Of a stretch of 7,020 nucleotides of DNA, positions 1-5,328 are shown piece after piece. The DNA is taken from contig PWPR01000094.1 in NCBI GenBank assembly GCA_003557085.1, forward strand, positions 1 to 7,020. The letters run 5' to 3'. This DNA comes from Clostridia bacterium (GTDB lineage Bacteria; Bacillota; UBA994; PWPR01). Each line of letters begins with the position of its first letter. The stretch's first letter is position 1. The notes below the pieces were generated by a model, which worked only from the letters and a program-made list of their open reading frames with translations, made no database searches and had not been told where the DNA came from. The translations under genes and the position numbers were made by a program.

Positions 1-429
1 ATACCTAATATATCAATAACAACAGATTTAATAGTCGGTTTTCCTGGAGAGTCGCACCAAGACTTCTTAGAGATAAAAAAAAATATCAGTAAAATTAGTT
101 TTTCGCAAATGCATGTATTTAGATATTCTCAAAGACCAAATACGCCAGCTGAAAAAATGAGGAACCAAGTGCAAGGAGATATTGCTAAAGAAAGAAGCCA
201 TGAAATAAGAGAACTGGCTAAATCAATGGGTAAGAAATATACAGAGAATATGCTAGGGGAGGTTTATCAGGTTTTGATTGAGAATAGAGCTGATAATGGA
301 GTATATATTGGTCATGCTGAAAATTACACAAAAGTGTTAGTTAATAGTGATTTAAATTTAGAAAACAAAATAGTAAAAGTAAAAATAATTAAGAATAATC
401 CTTACTCTGTAGCTGGTGTTATGGTATAA
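1..429 (+). CDS. mtaB: tRNA (N6-threonylcarbamoyladenosine(37)-C2)-methylthiotransferase MtaB, C-terminal part
   Basis: The 5' end lies outside the window. Frame 1 is open from base 1 and gives 142 residues up to TAA at 427-429. The family is a radical-SAM enzyme that adds a methylthio group to t6A37 of ANN-decoding tRNAs. What is visible is the end of the radical-SAM barrel (fragment residues 6-17, ITTDLIVGFPGE), the typical HVFRYSQRPNTPAEKM stretch just after it, and a C-terminal TRAM-type RNA-binding domain from about residue 79 (MLGEVYQVLIE... to VAGVMV). The [4Fe-4S] cysteine motifs would lie upstream and cannot be checked. The HVFxYSxRxxTxAxxM signature and the position upstream of rpsU favour MtaB (YqeV) over the related MiaB or RimO. 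An ATG at 109 is internal, not the start. Confidence 0.9.
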   Translation: MPNISITTDLIVGFPGESHQDFLEIKKNISKISFSQMHVFRYSQRPNTPAEKMRNQVQGDIAKERSHEIRELAKSMGKKYTENMLGEVYQVLIENRADNGVYIGHAENYTKVLVNSDLNLENKIVKVKIIKNNPYSVAGVMV

Positions 430-430
430 T
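422..430 (+). promoter_or_regulatory. Candidate extended -10 promoter for hinT
   Basis: TGGTATAAT at 422-430 overlaps the mtaB stop codon and is a perfect extended -10 (TGnTATAAT). No good -35 box is seen 17 nt upstream (TTACTC at 402-407). Transcription would start near 437, leaving a leader of about 30 nt with a good SD before hinT. In AT-rich DNA such a match can be chance, and hinT may simply be co-transcribed with mtaB. Confidence 0.35.
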
Positions 431-467
431 CTATTTGTGTTGTCCAATAATAAAGGGGTGATATGTC

Positions 468-809
468 ATGAAAGACTGCATTTTTTGTAAGTTAGTAGCT
501 GGAGACATTCCATCTACAATTGTTTATGAAAATGAAGGGATTATAGCTTTTAAAGATATTAATCCTGTAGCTCCTGTTCACATCCAAGTTATACCAAAAA
601 ATCATATAGGCTCTTTAGCAGAGTTAACCGATGATAATTCTGAGTTGGCAAGTAAAATTTTACTTGCAGCAAGTGAAGTAGGCAAGAAGTTTTGCGGAGA
701 AAATGGTTTTAGAGTAGTAACCAATATCGGTAATGACGGTGGACAAGAGATTAAACACTTGCATTTGCATGTGTTAGGCGGTCGTAAAATGACTTGGCCA
801 CCTGGATAG
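468..809 (+). CDS. hinT: HIT family purine nucleoside phosphoramidase (HinT-like)
   Basis: This is a 113-residue protein, the normal length for bacterial HinT. The family hydrolyses adenosine 5'-phosphoramidates and aminoacyl-AMP-type adducts in the cytoplasm. The histidine triad is intact at residues 97-102 (HLHLHV), followed by LGGRKMTWPPG, the family's usual C-terminus. The N-terminal CIFCK motif (Cys4, Cys7) matches the zinc-binding subgroup of HIT proteins. The ATG at 468 is preceded by AAAGGGGTGAT at 452-462. The ATG at 463 is in another frame and runs into TGA at once. The gene lies 38 nt after mtaB, and no terminator is visible before rpsU. The family call is secure; the physiological substrate is not known. 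Confidence 0.93.
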   Translation: MKDCIFCKLVAGDIPSTIVYENEGIIAFKDINPVAPVHIQVIPKNHIGSLAELTDDNSELASKILLAASEVGKKFCGENGFRVVTNIGNDGGQEIKHLHLHVLGGRKMTWPPG

Positions 810-818
810 AATTTATTA

Positions 819-847
819 TTGACAGCAGAGTAGTATGGATATATAAT
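819..847 (+). promoter_or_regulatory. Consensus sigma-A promoter for rpsU
   Basis: TTGACA at 819-824 and TATAAT at 842-847 are separated by exactly 17 nt, so both boxes and the spacing match the vegetative sigma-A consensus. The predicted start is near 854, giving a leader of about 41 nt. A second TATAAT at 860-865 lacks a -35 box at a suitable distance and is probably incidental. The promoter sits just after the hinT stop, so rpsU is likely transcribed mainly from here, with any read-through from hinT added. Confidence 0.85.
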
Positions 848-894
848 TGTCTGGTATTATATAATGGCAATTTCCGGGAGGGGGGTTAAGGCAG

Positions 895-1080
895 ATGGCA
901 GAAGTAAAGGTCGGTAAGAATGAAAGTTTAGACCAAGCTCTGCGCCGATTTAACCGGGAATGCCGTAAAGCTGGTATTCTAAAAGAAGTGCGCAGACGGG
1001 AGCATTACGAAAAGCCGAGTGTTAAGCGCAAAAAGAAGGCTGAAGCGGCGAGAAGAAAAAAGAAAAAAGGTACTGATTAA
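895..1080 (+). CDS. rpsU: 30S ribosomal protein S21 (bS21)
   Basis: A 61-residue, highly basic protein and component of the small ribosomal subunit, acting near the 3' end of 16S rRNA in initiation. The sequence shows the S21 pattern: a short N-terminal strand (EVKVGKNESLDQALRRFNREC), the helix with the conserved RRREHYEKPSVKRKKK segment, and a lysine/arginine-rich tail (RRKKKKGTD). Length is typical for Firmicutes S21. ATG 895 follows an unusually G-rich ribosome binding site (GGGAGGGGGG at 876-885). It has its own consensus promoter upstream and a strong terminator directly downstream, so it is probably a separate, highly expressed unit. Seven of ten arginine codons are CGN, unlike the AGA/AGG-dominated neighbours. 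Confidence 0.97.
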   Translation: MAEVKVGKNESLDQALRRFNRECRKAGILKEVRRREHYEKPSVKRKKKAEAARRKKKKGTD

Positions 1081-1088
1081 ATCCAAAT

Positions 1089-1122
1089 AAAACATTAGGG
1101 CTGCTAGCTCTAATGTTTTTTT
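1089..1122 (+). terminator. Rho-independent terminator of rpsU
   Basis: AAAACATTAGGG (1089-1100) pairs with CTCTAATGTTTT (1108-1119) over 12 bp with one G-U pair. C1101-G1107 can add a pair, leaving a 5-nt loop (TGCTA). The 3' arm runs into seven T (1116-1122). It begins 8 nt after the rpsU stop and should separate rpsU from the phoH operon. Confidence 0.93.
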
Positions 1123-1149
1123 GTCTTACAGATAATAGTCTAGTTGTAA

Positions 1150-1178
1150 TTGTAGAATAGACTCAAAACATATATAAT
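1150..1178 (+). promoter_or_regulatory. Candidate sigma-A promoter for the phoH-era operon
   Basis: A perfect TATAAT at 1173-1178 is preceded at 17 nt by TTGTAG (1150-1155), which matches only TTG of the -35 consensus. It lies 28 nt after the T-run of the rpsU terminator, where a promoter for the next operon is needed. The start site would be near 1185. A short inverted repeat (AGTCTA at 1137-1142, TAGACT at 1158-1163) flanks the -35 element, but it is too short to call an operator. Confidence 0.5.
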
Positions 1179-1227
1179 GTAATATACAGTTAAATCAAGG
1201 CTTTTTAGGAGCTATGACTACCTGAAA

Positions 1228-1385
1228 ATTTTGATGAGTAAAATAACTGGAGACAGTTATCTAAATAAAGATAAAATACAAGAAAGGTGGTGAATGTCCC
1301 GGCTTGTGGCTTTGGTACAGGAGATTCTATGAGAAGTAAGAAAATATAGTTTGCCTTTTGAAGCTACCATTTTGATAAGTAAAAT
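1228..1385 (+). repeat. Imperfect 17-bp direct repeat flanking the centre of the phoH leader
   Basis: ATTTTGATGAGTAAAAT (1228-1244) recurs as ATTTTGATAAGTAAAAT (1369-1385), 16 of 17 bases identical and 141 bp apart. Both copies have CTACC upstream: 5 nt before copy 1 (1218-1222) and directly next to copy 2 (1364-1368). Each copy is also a weak palindrome (ATTTT...AAAAT). The pair could be a target-site-type scar, a duplicated regulatory element or chance in AT-rich DNA. Confidence 0.4.
1243..1260 (+). other. Hairpin with GNRA-type tetraloop in the phoH leader
   Basis: ATAACTG (1243-1249) and CAGTTAT (1254-1260) form a perfect 7-bp stem closed by the loop GAGA, a GNRA tetraloop. No T-run follows, so it is not a terminator. 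It follows a weaker stem (TTTTAGG 1203-1209 with CCT-bulge-AAAA 1221-1228). Together they suggest a folded leader RNA, but no known riboswitch class is recognisable. Confidence 0.4.
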
Positions 1386-1411
1386 CATACTAAATAATAA
1401 AGATGATTTTA
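1380..1411 (+). promoter_or_regulatory. Inverted repeat covering the first phoH ATG
   Basis: TAAAATCAT (1380-1388) is the exact reverse complement of ATGATTTTA (1403-1411), with a 14-nt loop between them. The 3' arm begins with the ATG at 1403, so the hairpin would sequester that codon. The 5' arm could instead pair with ATTTT at 1369-1373, so two exclusive folds are possible. The stem has a single G-C pair and would be weak. Confidence 0.4.
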
Positions 1412-2398
1412 GAGCCAGGATTTTTTTTGAGTGATTACATAGAAAAAAGATTGTTGATTAGGTCAATAGATGAGATAAGTAAGTTGTTTGGAGAAAGAGA
1501 TTCATTTCTTAATTTAATCTCTGAAGGATTAAATGTTCAAGTTATAACTCGTGAAAGCGAATTGATTATAAAGGGTTCTCAAGATAATGTAGAAAAGGCA
1601 GAAAAGGTTTTTAGAGAACTTTTGTCATTAATAAGAGGGGGAAGAAATTTAGAAGAAAGAGATATTGATTATGCTGTAAGAATTATATCTAGTGATGAAG
1701 ATCTAAATATGCTAAATCTTTCTGATGATGAAATAGTGTTTACTAATAGGGGTAAGATAGTAAGGCCAAAGACAAAAGGTCAGAAGTTTTACGTAGATGC
1801 TATTAGAAATAACACTTTAGTTTTTGGAGTAGGTCCAGCAGGAACCGGGAAAACTTATTTGGCAATTGCCCTTGCTGTTGCTGCTTTAAGAGCTAAAGAG
1901 GTAGATAGAATAATATTGACAAGGCCAGCTGTAGAAGCTGGAGAAAGACTTGGATTTTTACCAGGTGACTTGCAGGCTAAGATAGATCCTTATCTAAGGC
2001 CACTATATGATGCATTGTTTGACATTATGGGTAATGACCAGTTTATGAAATACATGGAAAGAGGTATTATCGAAGTAGCTCCATTAGCATATATGAGGGG
2101 AAGAACGCTTGATAATAGCTTTGTTATTTTAGATGAAGCCCAAAATACTACAAGAGAACAGATGAAAATGTTTTTAACAAGACTGGGTTTTGGTTCAAAA
2201 GCTATTGTTAATGGTGATATTACTCAAATTGATTTACCAAGAAATACTAAATCAGGATTAATACAAGCAATAAATATATTAAAAGAAGTTGATGATATCG
2301 GTATTGTGAAACTTACATCTAAAGATGTAGTTAGACATAAACTAGTACAAAAGATAATCAATGCATATGAGAAGAGTGAAGAACCAAAGAGAAAATAG
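1403..2398 (+). CDS. phoH: PhoH family P-loop ATPase
   Basis: 331 residues, the usual size for Firmicutes PhoH. The N-terminal part (about 15-80) is the small KH-like PhoH N-domain. The ATPase core follows, with Walker A GPAGTGKT at 144-151, Walker B region FVILDEAQN at 240-248 and the conserved GDITQIDLP at 271-279. The family is a cytoplasmic ATPase tied to RNA metabolism, and its constant neighbour ybeY supports a role in rRNA or RNA processing; the exact substrate is unsettled. The start is uncertain. ATG 1403 has no SD (AATAATAAAG) and sits in an inverted repeat. The in-frame TTG at 1427 has AGGA (1417-1420) 6 nt upstream and would lose only eight poorly conserved residues. First gene of the operon; pgpH starts 8 nt after its stop. 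Confidence 0.95.
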   Translation: MILEPGFFLSDYIEKRLLIRSIDEISKLFGERDSFLNLISEGLNVQVITRESELIIKGSQDNVEKAEKVFRELLSLIRGGRNLEERDIDYAVRIISSDEDLNMLNLSDDEIVFTNRGKIVRPKTKGQKFYVDAIRNNTLVFGVGPAGTGKTYLAIALAVAALRAKEVDRIILTRPAVEAGERLGFLPGDLQAKIDPYLRPLYDALFDIMGNDQFMKYMERGIIEVAPLAYMRGRTLDNSFVILDEAQNTTREQMKMFLTRLGFGSKAIVNGDITQIDLPRNTKSGLIQAINILKEVDDIGIVKLTSKDVVRHKLVQKIINAYEKSEEPKRK

Positions 2399-2406
2399 GT
2401 GTTTTT

Positions 2407-4518
2407 ATGGTTGATTTTTTTAGATCAATATACAGATTATACAATAAATATTTTTTAAGAAAGCCTCGAGTTAAAAAAGGCTTAGTTTTGCTTGCTTCTT
2501 TTTTGCTGATATGGTTAATATCTTATGTTTTTATTATGCCTCCTAGATTAGAGGTGCAGATAGGTCAAATGAGTACTAACACAATAATTGCTCCCTTTGA
2601 TGTGCTTGATGAAGTTGCTACAGAAAAGGCAGTCCAGAATGCAATAGCAGCTGTTCCTGATGCCTATGTACGTAACACTAACCATGAAGACAAAGTAATA
2701 GATAACTTAATAGGAATTGTAAACTATATAAAACATAGTGATGAAGCATATCCTCTTGAGGTCAGAGAAGAGCTCAGCAGGCAATTCACTGAGGGTCCTG
2801 TTGTAAACTTAATGTTTTTATCAAATAATTCCATACGATATGGACAAGAAGTAGAAGAGGAAGAACTAAACTATTTACTAGGCATAGCTATTGATGTAGT
2901 CAATAAAGTATACGATGATGGTATTGGCACAATTGAGAGAGGTCATCAGCTTATCTTAAGTGAGATTGATACATATGCCTTAGAGTATACAGAAGCTAAA
3001 TTTATCCAAGATATACTTTACACTGTATATAGCCCAAGCTATGTATATAGCAGTGACTTGACAACAGAGTTAAGAGAGAATGCAAGAAATAGTGTAAGGC
3101 CTGTTATTATACAAAAGGGAGAAATATTAGTATACGAAGGACAGGTTATAAATGAGCAAATTCTGCAGATGTTAAGAACTTCAGGTTTTTTAACTAGCCC
3201 CAGAAGGCAAACAATGATTTTAGGTTTGTTAGTTTTTTCTTTTGTTGTTGTGTTAGTGAGCTCAGTTTTACTGATCACTTTTTCCGGTGATATATTTGAT
3301 AAAGTTGGACAATTAACTCTATTTTTCTTAGTTTTAGTTTTAGGGTACCTAACATCAAGTTTCTTAGTACAGTTTTCACCGTATTTAATAGCTGGTGTTG
3401 CTGTTGCTACTATTTTAGCTGTGCTTTTAGACTGGAAAGTTGCTATTTTTGGATTGATAGCACATAATATTTTGATATTCCCTATACTTGGTGATAATAT
3501 TTTGCCATTACTGAGCTCAGTTATTGGGGGATTAGTAGCTGTTGCAGTTAGCAATCATATGAGTCAGAGATCTGACATGATAAGGATTGCTTTATCTGCA
3601 TCTGTAACTAAAGCTTTATTTTTACTGAGTTGGTTTATGTTAAATGGCTCTATTTTAAGGTCTTTTATTAACGACATAGCTATAGCATTTTTAGCGGGAA
3701 TAATATTTGTTGTAATAGCAATTGGTTCGTTGCCATTTTTTGAAAACACATTTGGAATAATATCTTCAGTTAAGTTATTAGAGCTTTCAAACCCTAACAG
3801 AGTATTGTTAAGAAGGCTCCAAAAAGAGGCACCAGGAACATATAACCATAGTATGCAGGTTGCTAACCTTGCTGAGATAGCAGCAGATGCTGTAGGTGCA
3901 AATTCATTACTAGCTAGGGTCGGGTCTTATTATCATGATGTGGGTAAACTGAAAAGGCCTCAATTTTTTGTTGAAAATCAAATTACAGATGAGAATCTTC
4001 ATGAGAAGTACTCTCCTTCGCTGAGTGCTTTAATTATTTCTTCACATGTAAAAGATGGGGTAGAGATAGCAAAAGAGAATAAGCTGCCTGATCAAATTGT
4101 TGATTTAATCAAACAACATCATGGCGAAGGAGTAGTCAGTTATTTTTATCATAAGGCTTTAGAAGAAGAACCATCAGACTCAGAAATAAAAAAAATTGAT
4201 TTCCAATATGAGGGGCCTAAGCCACAGACGAAAGAAGCAGGAATAATTATGTTAGCAGATGCAATTGAAGCAGCAGTTAGATCAATGCAAAGAAGAAGCC
4301 CAGCAAAAGTTGAAGAACTAGTTCATAGATTAGTTAAGTCTAAATTAAATGATGGGGAGCTTGATGAGTGTGACCTGACACTAAAAGAGATAGACATTCT
4401 TATAAATGCATTTGTGAAAGCACTATCAGGAGTTTATCATAACCGTATAGCATATCCTGAAAAGAGTATTGCAGATCTAGAGAGGAGTAGACGCCTTGGT
4501 AGATATACAGATGAATAA
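2407..4518 (+). CDS. pgpH: Cyclic di-AMP phosphodiesterase PgpH (7TMR-HD family)
   Basis: A 703-residue membrane protein (YqfF type) that hydrolyses the second messenger c-di-AMP to pApA. One membrane segment (about 24-44) is followed by an extracytoplasmic 7TMR-HDED domain (about 50-265), seven membrane segments (about 271-291, 300-320, 327-341, 345-361, 366-383, 396-413, 423-443) and a cytoplasmic HD phosphohydrolase domain (about 475-680). The metal ligands expected for the family are all present: His481 (YNHSM), His510-Asp511 (YHDVGK), His547 (SSH), His571-His572 (QHHGE) and Asp618 (LADAIEA). The protein therefore looks catalytically complete. ATG 2407 follows AGGTG at 2397-2401, which overlaps the phoH stop, so the two genes are probably translationally linked. 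Its 3' end overlaps ybeY. The extracytoplasmic domain is probably a sensor, with unknown ligand. Confidence 0.96.
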   Translation: MVDFFRSIYRLYNKYFLRKPRVKKGLVLLASFLLIWLISYVFIMPPRLEVQIGQMSTNTIIAPFDVLDEVATEKAVQNAIAAVPDAYVRNTNHEDKVIDNLIGIVNYIKHSDEAYPLEVREELSRQFTEGPVVNLMFLSNNSIRYGQEVEEEELNYLLGIAIDVVNKVYDDGIGTIERGHQLILSEIDTYALEYTEAKFIQDILYTVYSPSYVYSSDLTTELRENARNSVRPVIIQKGEILVYEGQVINEQILQMLRTSGFLTSPRRQTMILGLLVFSFVVVLVSSVLLITFSGDIFDKVGQLTLFFLVLVLGYLTSSFLVQFSPYLIAGVAVATILAVLLDWKVAIFGLIAHNILIFPILGDNILPLLSSVIGGLVAVAVSNHMSQRSDMIRIALSASVTKALFLLSWFMLNGSILRSFINDIAIAFLAGIIFVVIAIGSLPFFENTFGIISSVKLLELSNPNRVLLRRLQKEAPGTYNHSMQVANLAEIAADAVGANSLLARVGSYYHDVGKLKRPQFFVENQITDENLHEKYSPSLSALIISSHVKDGVEIAKENKLPDQIVDLIKQHHGEGVVSYFYHKALEEEPSDSEIKKIDFQYEGPKPQTKEAGIIMLADAIEAAVRSMQRRSPAKVEELVHRLVKSKLNDGELDECDLTLKEIDILINAFVKALSGVYHNRIAYPEKSIADLERSRRLGRYTDE
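4481..4498 (+). promoter_or_regulatory. SD site that selects the TTG start of ybeY
   Basis: AGAGGAG at 4481-4487, inside the pgpH coding region, lies 8 nt before TTG 4496. The same SD is 23 nt from the first ATG in frame (4511), which has no good SD of its own. This favours initiation at TTG. Confidence 0.65.
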
Positions 4519-4936
4519 TATTGATGATGAAAGCAATCTTAGCATAGACCAAGTTACTGAGTTAGAAGACTTTGCACATGCAGTTTGTAAAGAGCTTGAT
4601 TTGTCAAACAAGATTATAAGTGTTATTTTGACAGATCAAGAGGTTGTTAGGGACTTAAATCGTAAATATAGAAACATTGATGCTACCACAGATGTTTTGT
4701 CATTTTCATTAAGCAAAATAGATGCAGCAGAGCCAATGTTGGGAGAAATACTTATAGATGTTGAAAGAGCTGCTCAGCAAGCTGAAGAATACGGACATAC
4801 TCTAATAAAAGAAGTTGCATTTTTAATTATGCATGGCATTTTACATCTTATAGGATATGATCATGATGAAAACCATCAAGGAGAAATGAGAGAAGTCGAA
4901 AAAGAACTCGTAAATAAATTTGATATTTTTAGATAG
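4496..4936 (+). CDS. ybeY: Endoribonuclease / rRNA maturation factor YbeY
   Basis: 146 residues from TTG 4496, or 141 from ATG 4511. YbeY is a zinc-dependent single-strand RNase involved in 16S rRNA 3'-end maturation and ribosome quality control. The diagnostic motif HGxLHLxGYDH is present as HGILHLIGYDH at residues 113-123, with zinc ligands His113, His117 and His123. The conserved LNRKYRNIDATTDVLSF segment (54-70) and the GEILI strand (83-87) are also there. Spacing to the SD (AGAGGAG, 4481-4487) argues for TTG, which gives a 23-nt overlap with pgpH; the ATG would give 8 nt. Overlap of either size suggests coupled translation. It sits in its usual place after phoH and pgpH and before era. 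Confidence 0.95.
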   Translation: MVDIQMNNIDDESNLSIDQVTELEDFAHAVCKELDLSNKIISVILTDQEVVRDLNRKYRNIDATTDVLSFSLSKIDAAEPMLGEILIDVERAAQQAEEYGHTLIKEVAFLIMHGILHLIGYDHDENHQGEMREVEKELVNKFDIFR

Positions 4937-4956
4937 AGCTAGAGCGAGGTCTAATT

Positions 4957-5310
4957 ATGGTAAAGAAAGTTATGCAATCATTTAGGTATGCTATTAATGG
5001 TTTAGTTTTAGCATTTAGAAGTGAAATGAACTTGAGGATTCACTTTGTTGCTGCTTTAGTGGTTTTGTTAGTATCAATAATCTTGGATATTTCAAGAACT
5101 GATTTAATTATTCTTTTAATAATGATAGCATTTGTTTTAATTACTGAGATCTTTAATACCTCAGTAGAGAAAGTCTTAGATTATATAAACCCTGAATATG
5201 ATGCTCAAATTAAAGCAATAAAAGACTTATCAGCAGGTGCAGTACTGCTTTCAGCATTATTTGCTATAATAGTAGGCCTTATAGTTATATTTCCATACAT
5301 TTTAAAGTAG
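4957..5310 (+). CDS. dgkA: Diacylglycerol kinase family protein, probable undecaprenol kinase
   Basis: A 117-residue integral membrane protein with three likely membrane helices (about 30-45, 48-66, 94-115). The DAGK signature is EIFNTSVEKVLD at 64-75, with Glu64, Asn67 and Glu71 as likely active-site/metal residues. It is followed by IKAIKDLSAGAVLL at 85-98, including the conserved Lys-Asp and Ala-Gly-Ala-Val. In Firmicutes studied so far, members of this subgroup phosphorylate undecaprenol rather than diacylglycerol, feeding the lipid carrier for cell-wall synthesis. Substrate here is inferred from that. ATG 4957 has GAGGT at 4946-4950, 6 nt upstream. It is 20 nt after ybeY and 18 nt before the DUF881 gene. 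Confidence 0.93.
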   Translation: MVKKVMQSFRYAINGLVLAFRSEMNLRIHFVAALVVLLVSIILDISRTDLIILLIMIAFVLITEIFNTSVEKVLDYINPEYDAQIKAIKDLSAGAVLLSALFAIIVGLIVIFPYILK

Positions 5311-5328
5311 TTTAAGAGAGGTATTATT

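Larger units (their letters stand above)
1081..1402. other. Intergenic region between rpsU and phoH without a convincing gene
   Basis: This 322-nt stretch starts with the rpsU terminator. It then holds a candidate promoter (1150-1178) and what would be a phoH leader of about 215 nt. The leader contains three candidate hairpins (1203-1228, 1243-1260, 1380-1411), a near-complete SD sequence at 1283-1293 and a 17-bp imperfect direct repeat. Only micro-ORFs are open: 1234-1293 (19 codons, ending at TGA), ATG 1294 (12 codons) and GTG 1287 or 1290 (about 20 codons). None resembles a family I recognise. In related Firmicutes this interval usually holds yqeY and/or yqfC-yqfD. I do not recognise a known riboswitch or T-box, and I see nothing convincing on the reverse strand. 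Confidence 0.6.

Noticed and set aside
860..865. Second TATAAT upstream of rpsU as a tandem promoter
   Set aside because: There is no -35 element at 16-18 nt and no TG extension, while a perfect promoter lies just upstream.
1281..1325. T-box or riboswitch resemblance (GGTGGT and GGTAC words)
   Set aside because: The T-box core AGGGTGGNACCGCG is not present, and there is no matching stem or downstream terminator/antiterminator pair. No other known riboswitch consensus could be fitted.
1294..1434. A 46-codon frame if the TGA at 1330 were read through (as Trp or Sec)
   Set aside because: No selenocysteine-insertion-like structure or cysteine-homologous context is visible, the sequence resembles no family I know, and the frame runs into phoH. 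TGA also appears as an ordinary stop elsewhere. It is covered instead as a possible gene relic.
3039..3554. Reverse-strand open frame of 171 codons opposite pgpH
   Set aside because: It lies antisense to the membrane-spanning part of pgpH, has the low-complexity Thr/Lys/Ile composition expected of a shadow frame, and shows no family motif.
3564..3749. Reverse-strand open frame of 61 codons opposite pgpH
   Set aside because: It is antisense to conserved PgpH membrane helices and has no recognisable domain; a shadow of the real gene.
4511..4936. ybeY starting at ATG 4511
   Set aside because: Possible, but the SD is 23 nt away. The TTG at 4496 has correct spacing, so it was preferred; the difference is only five residues.
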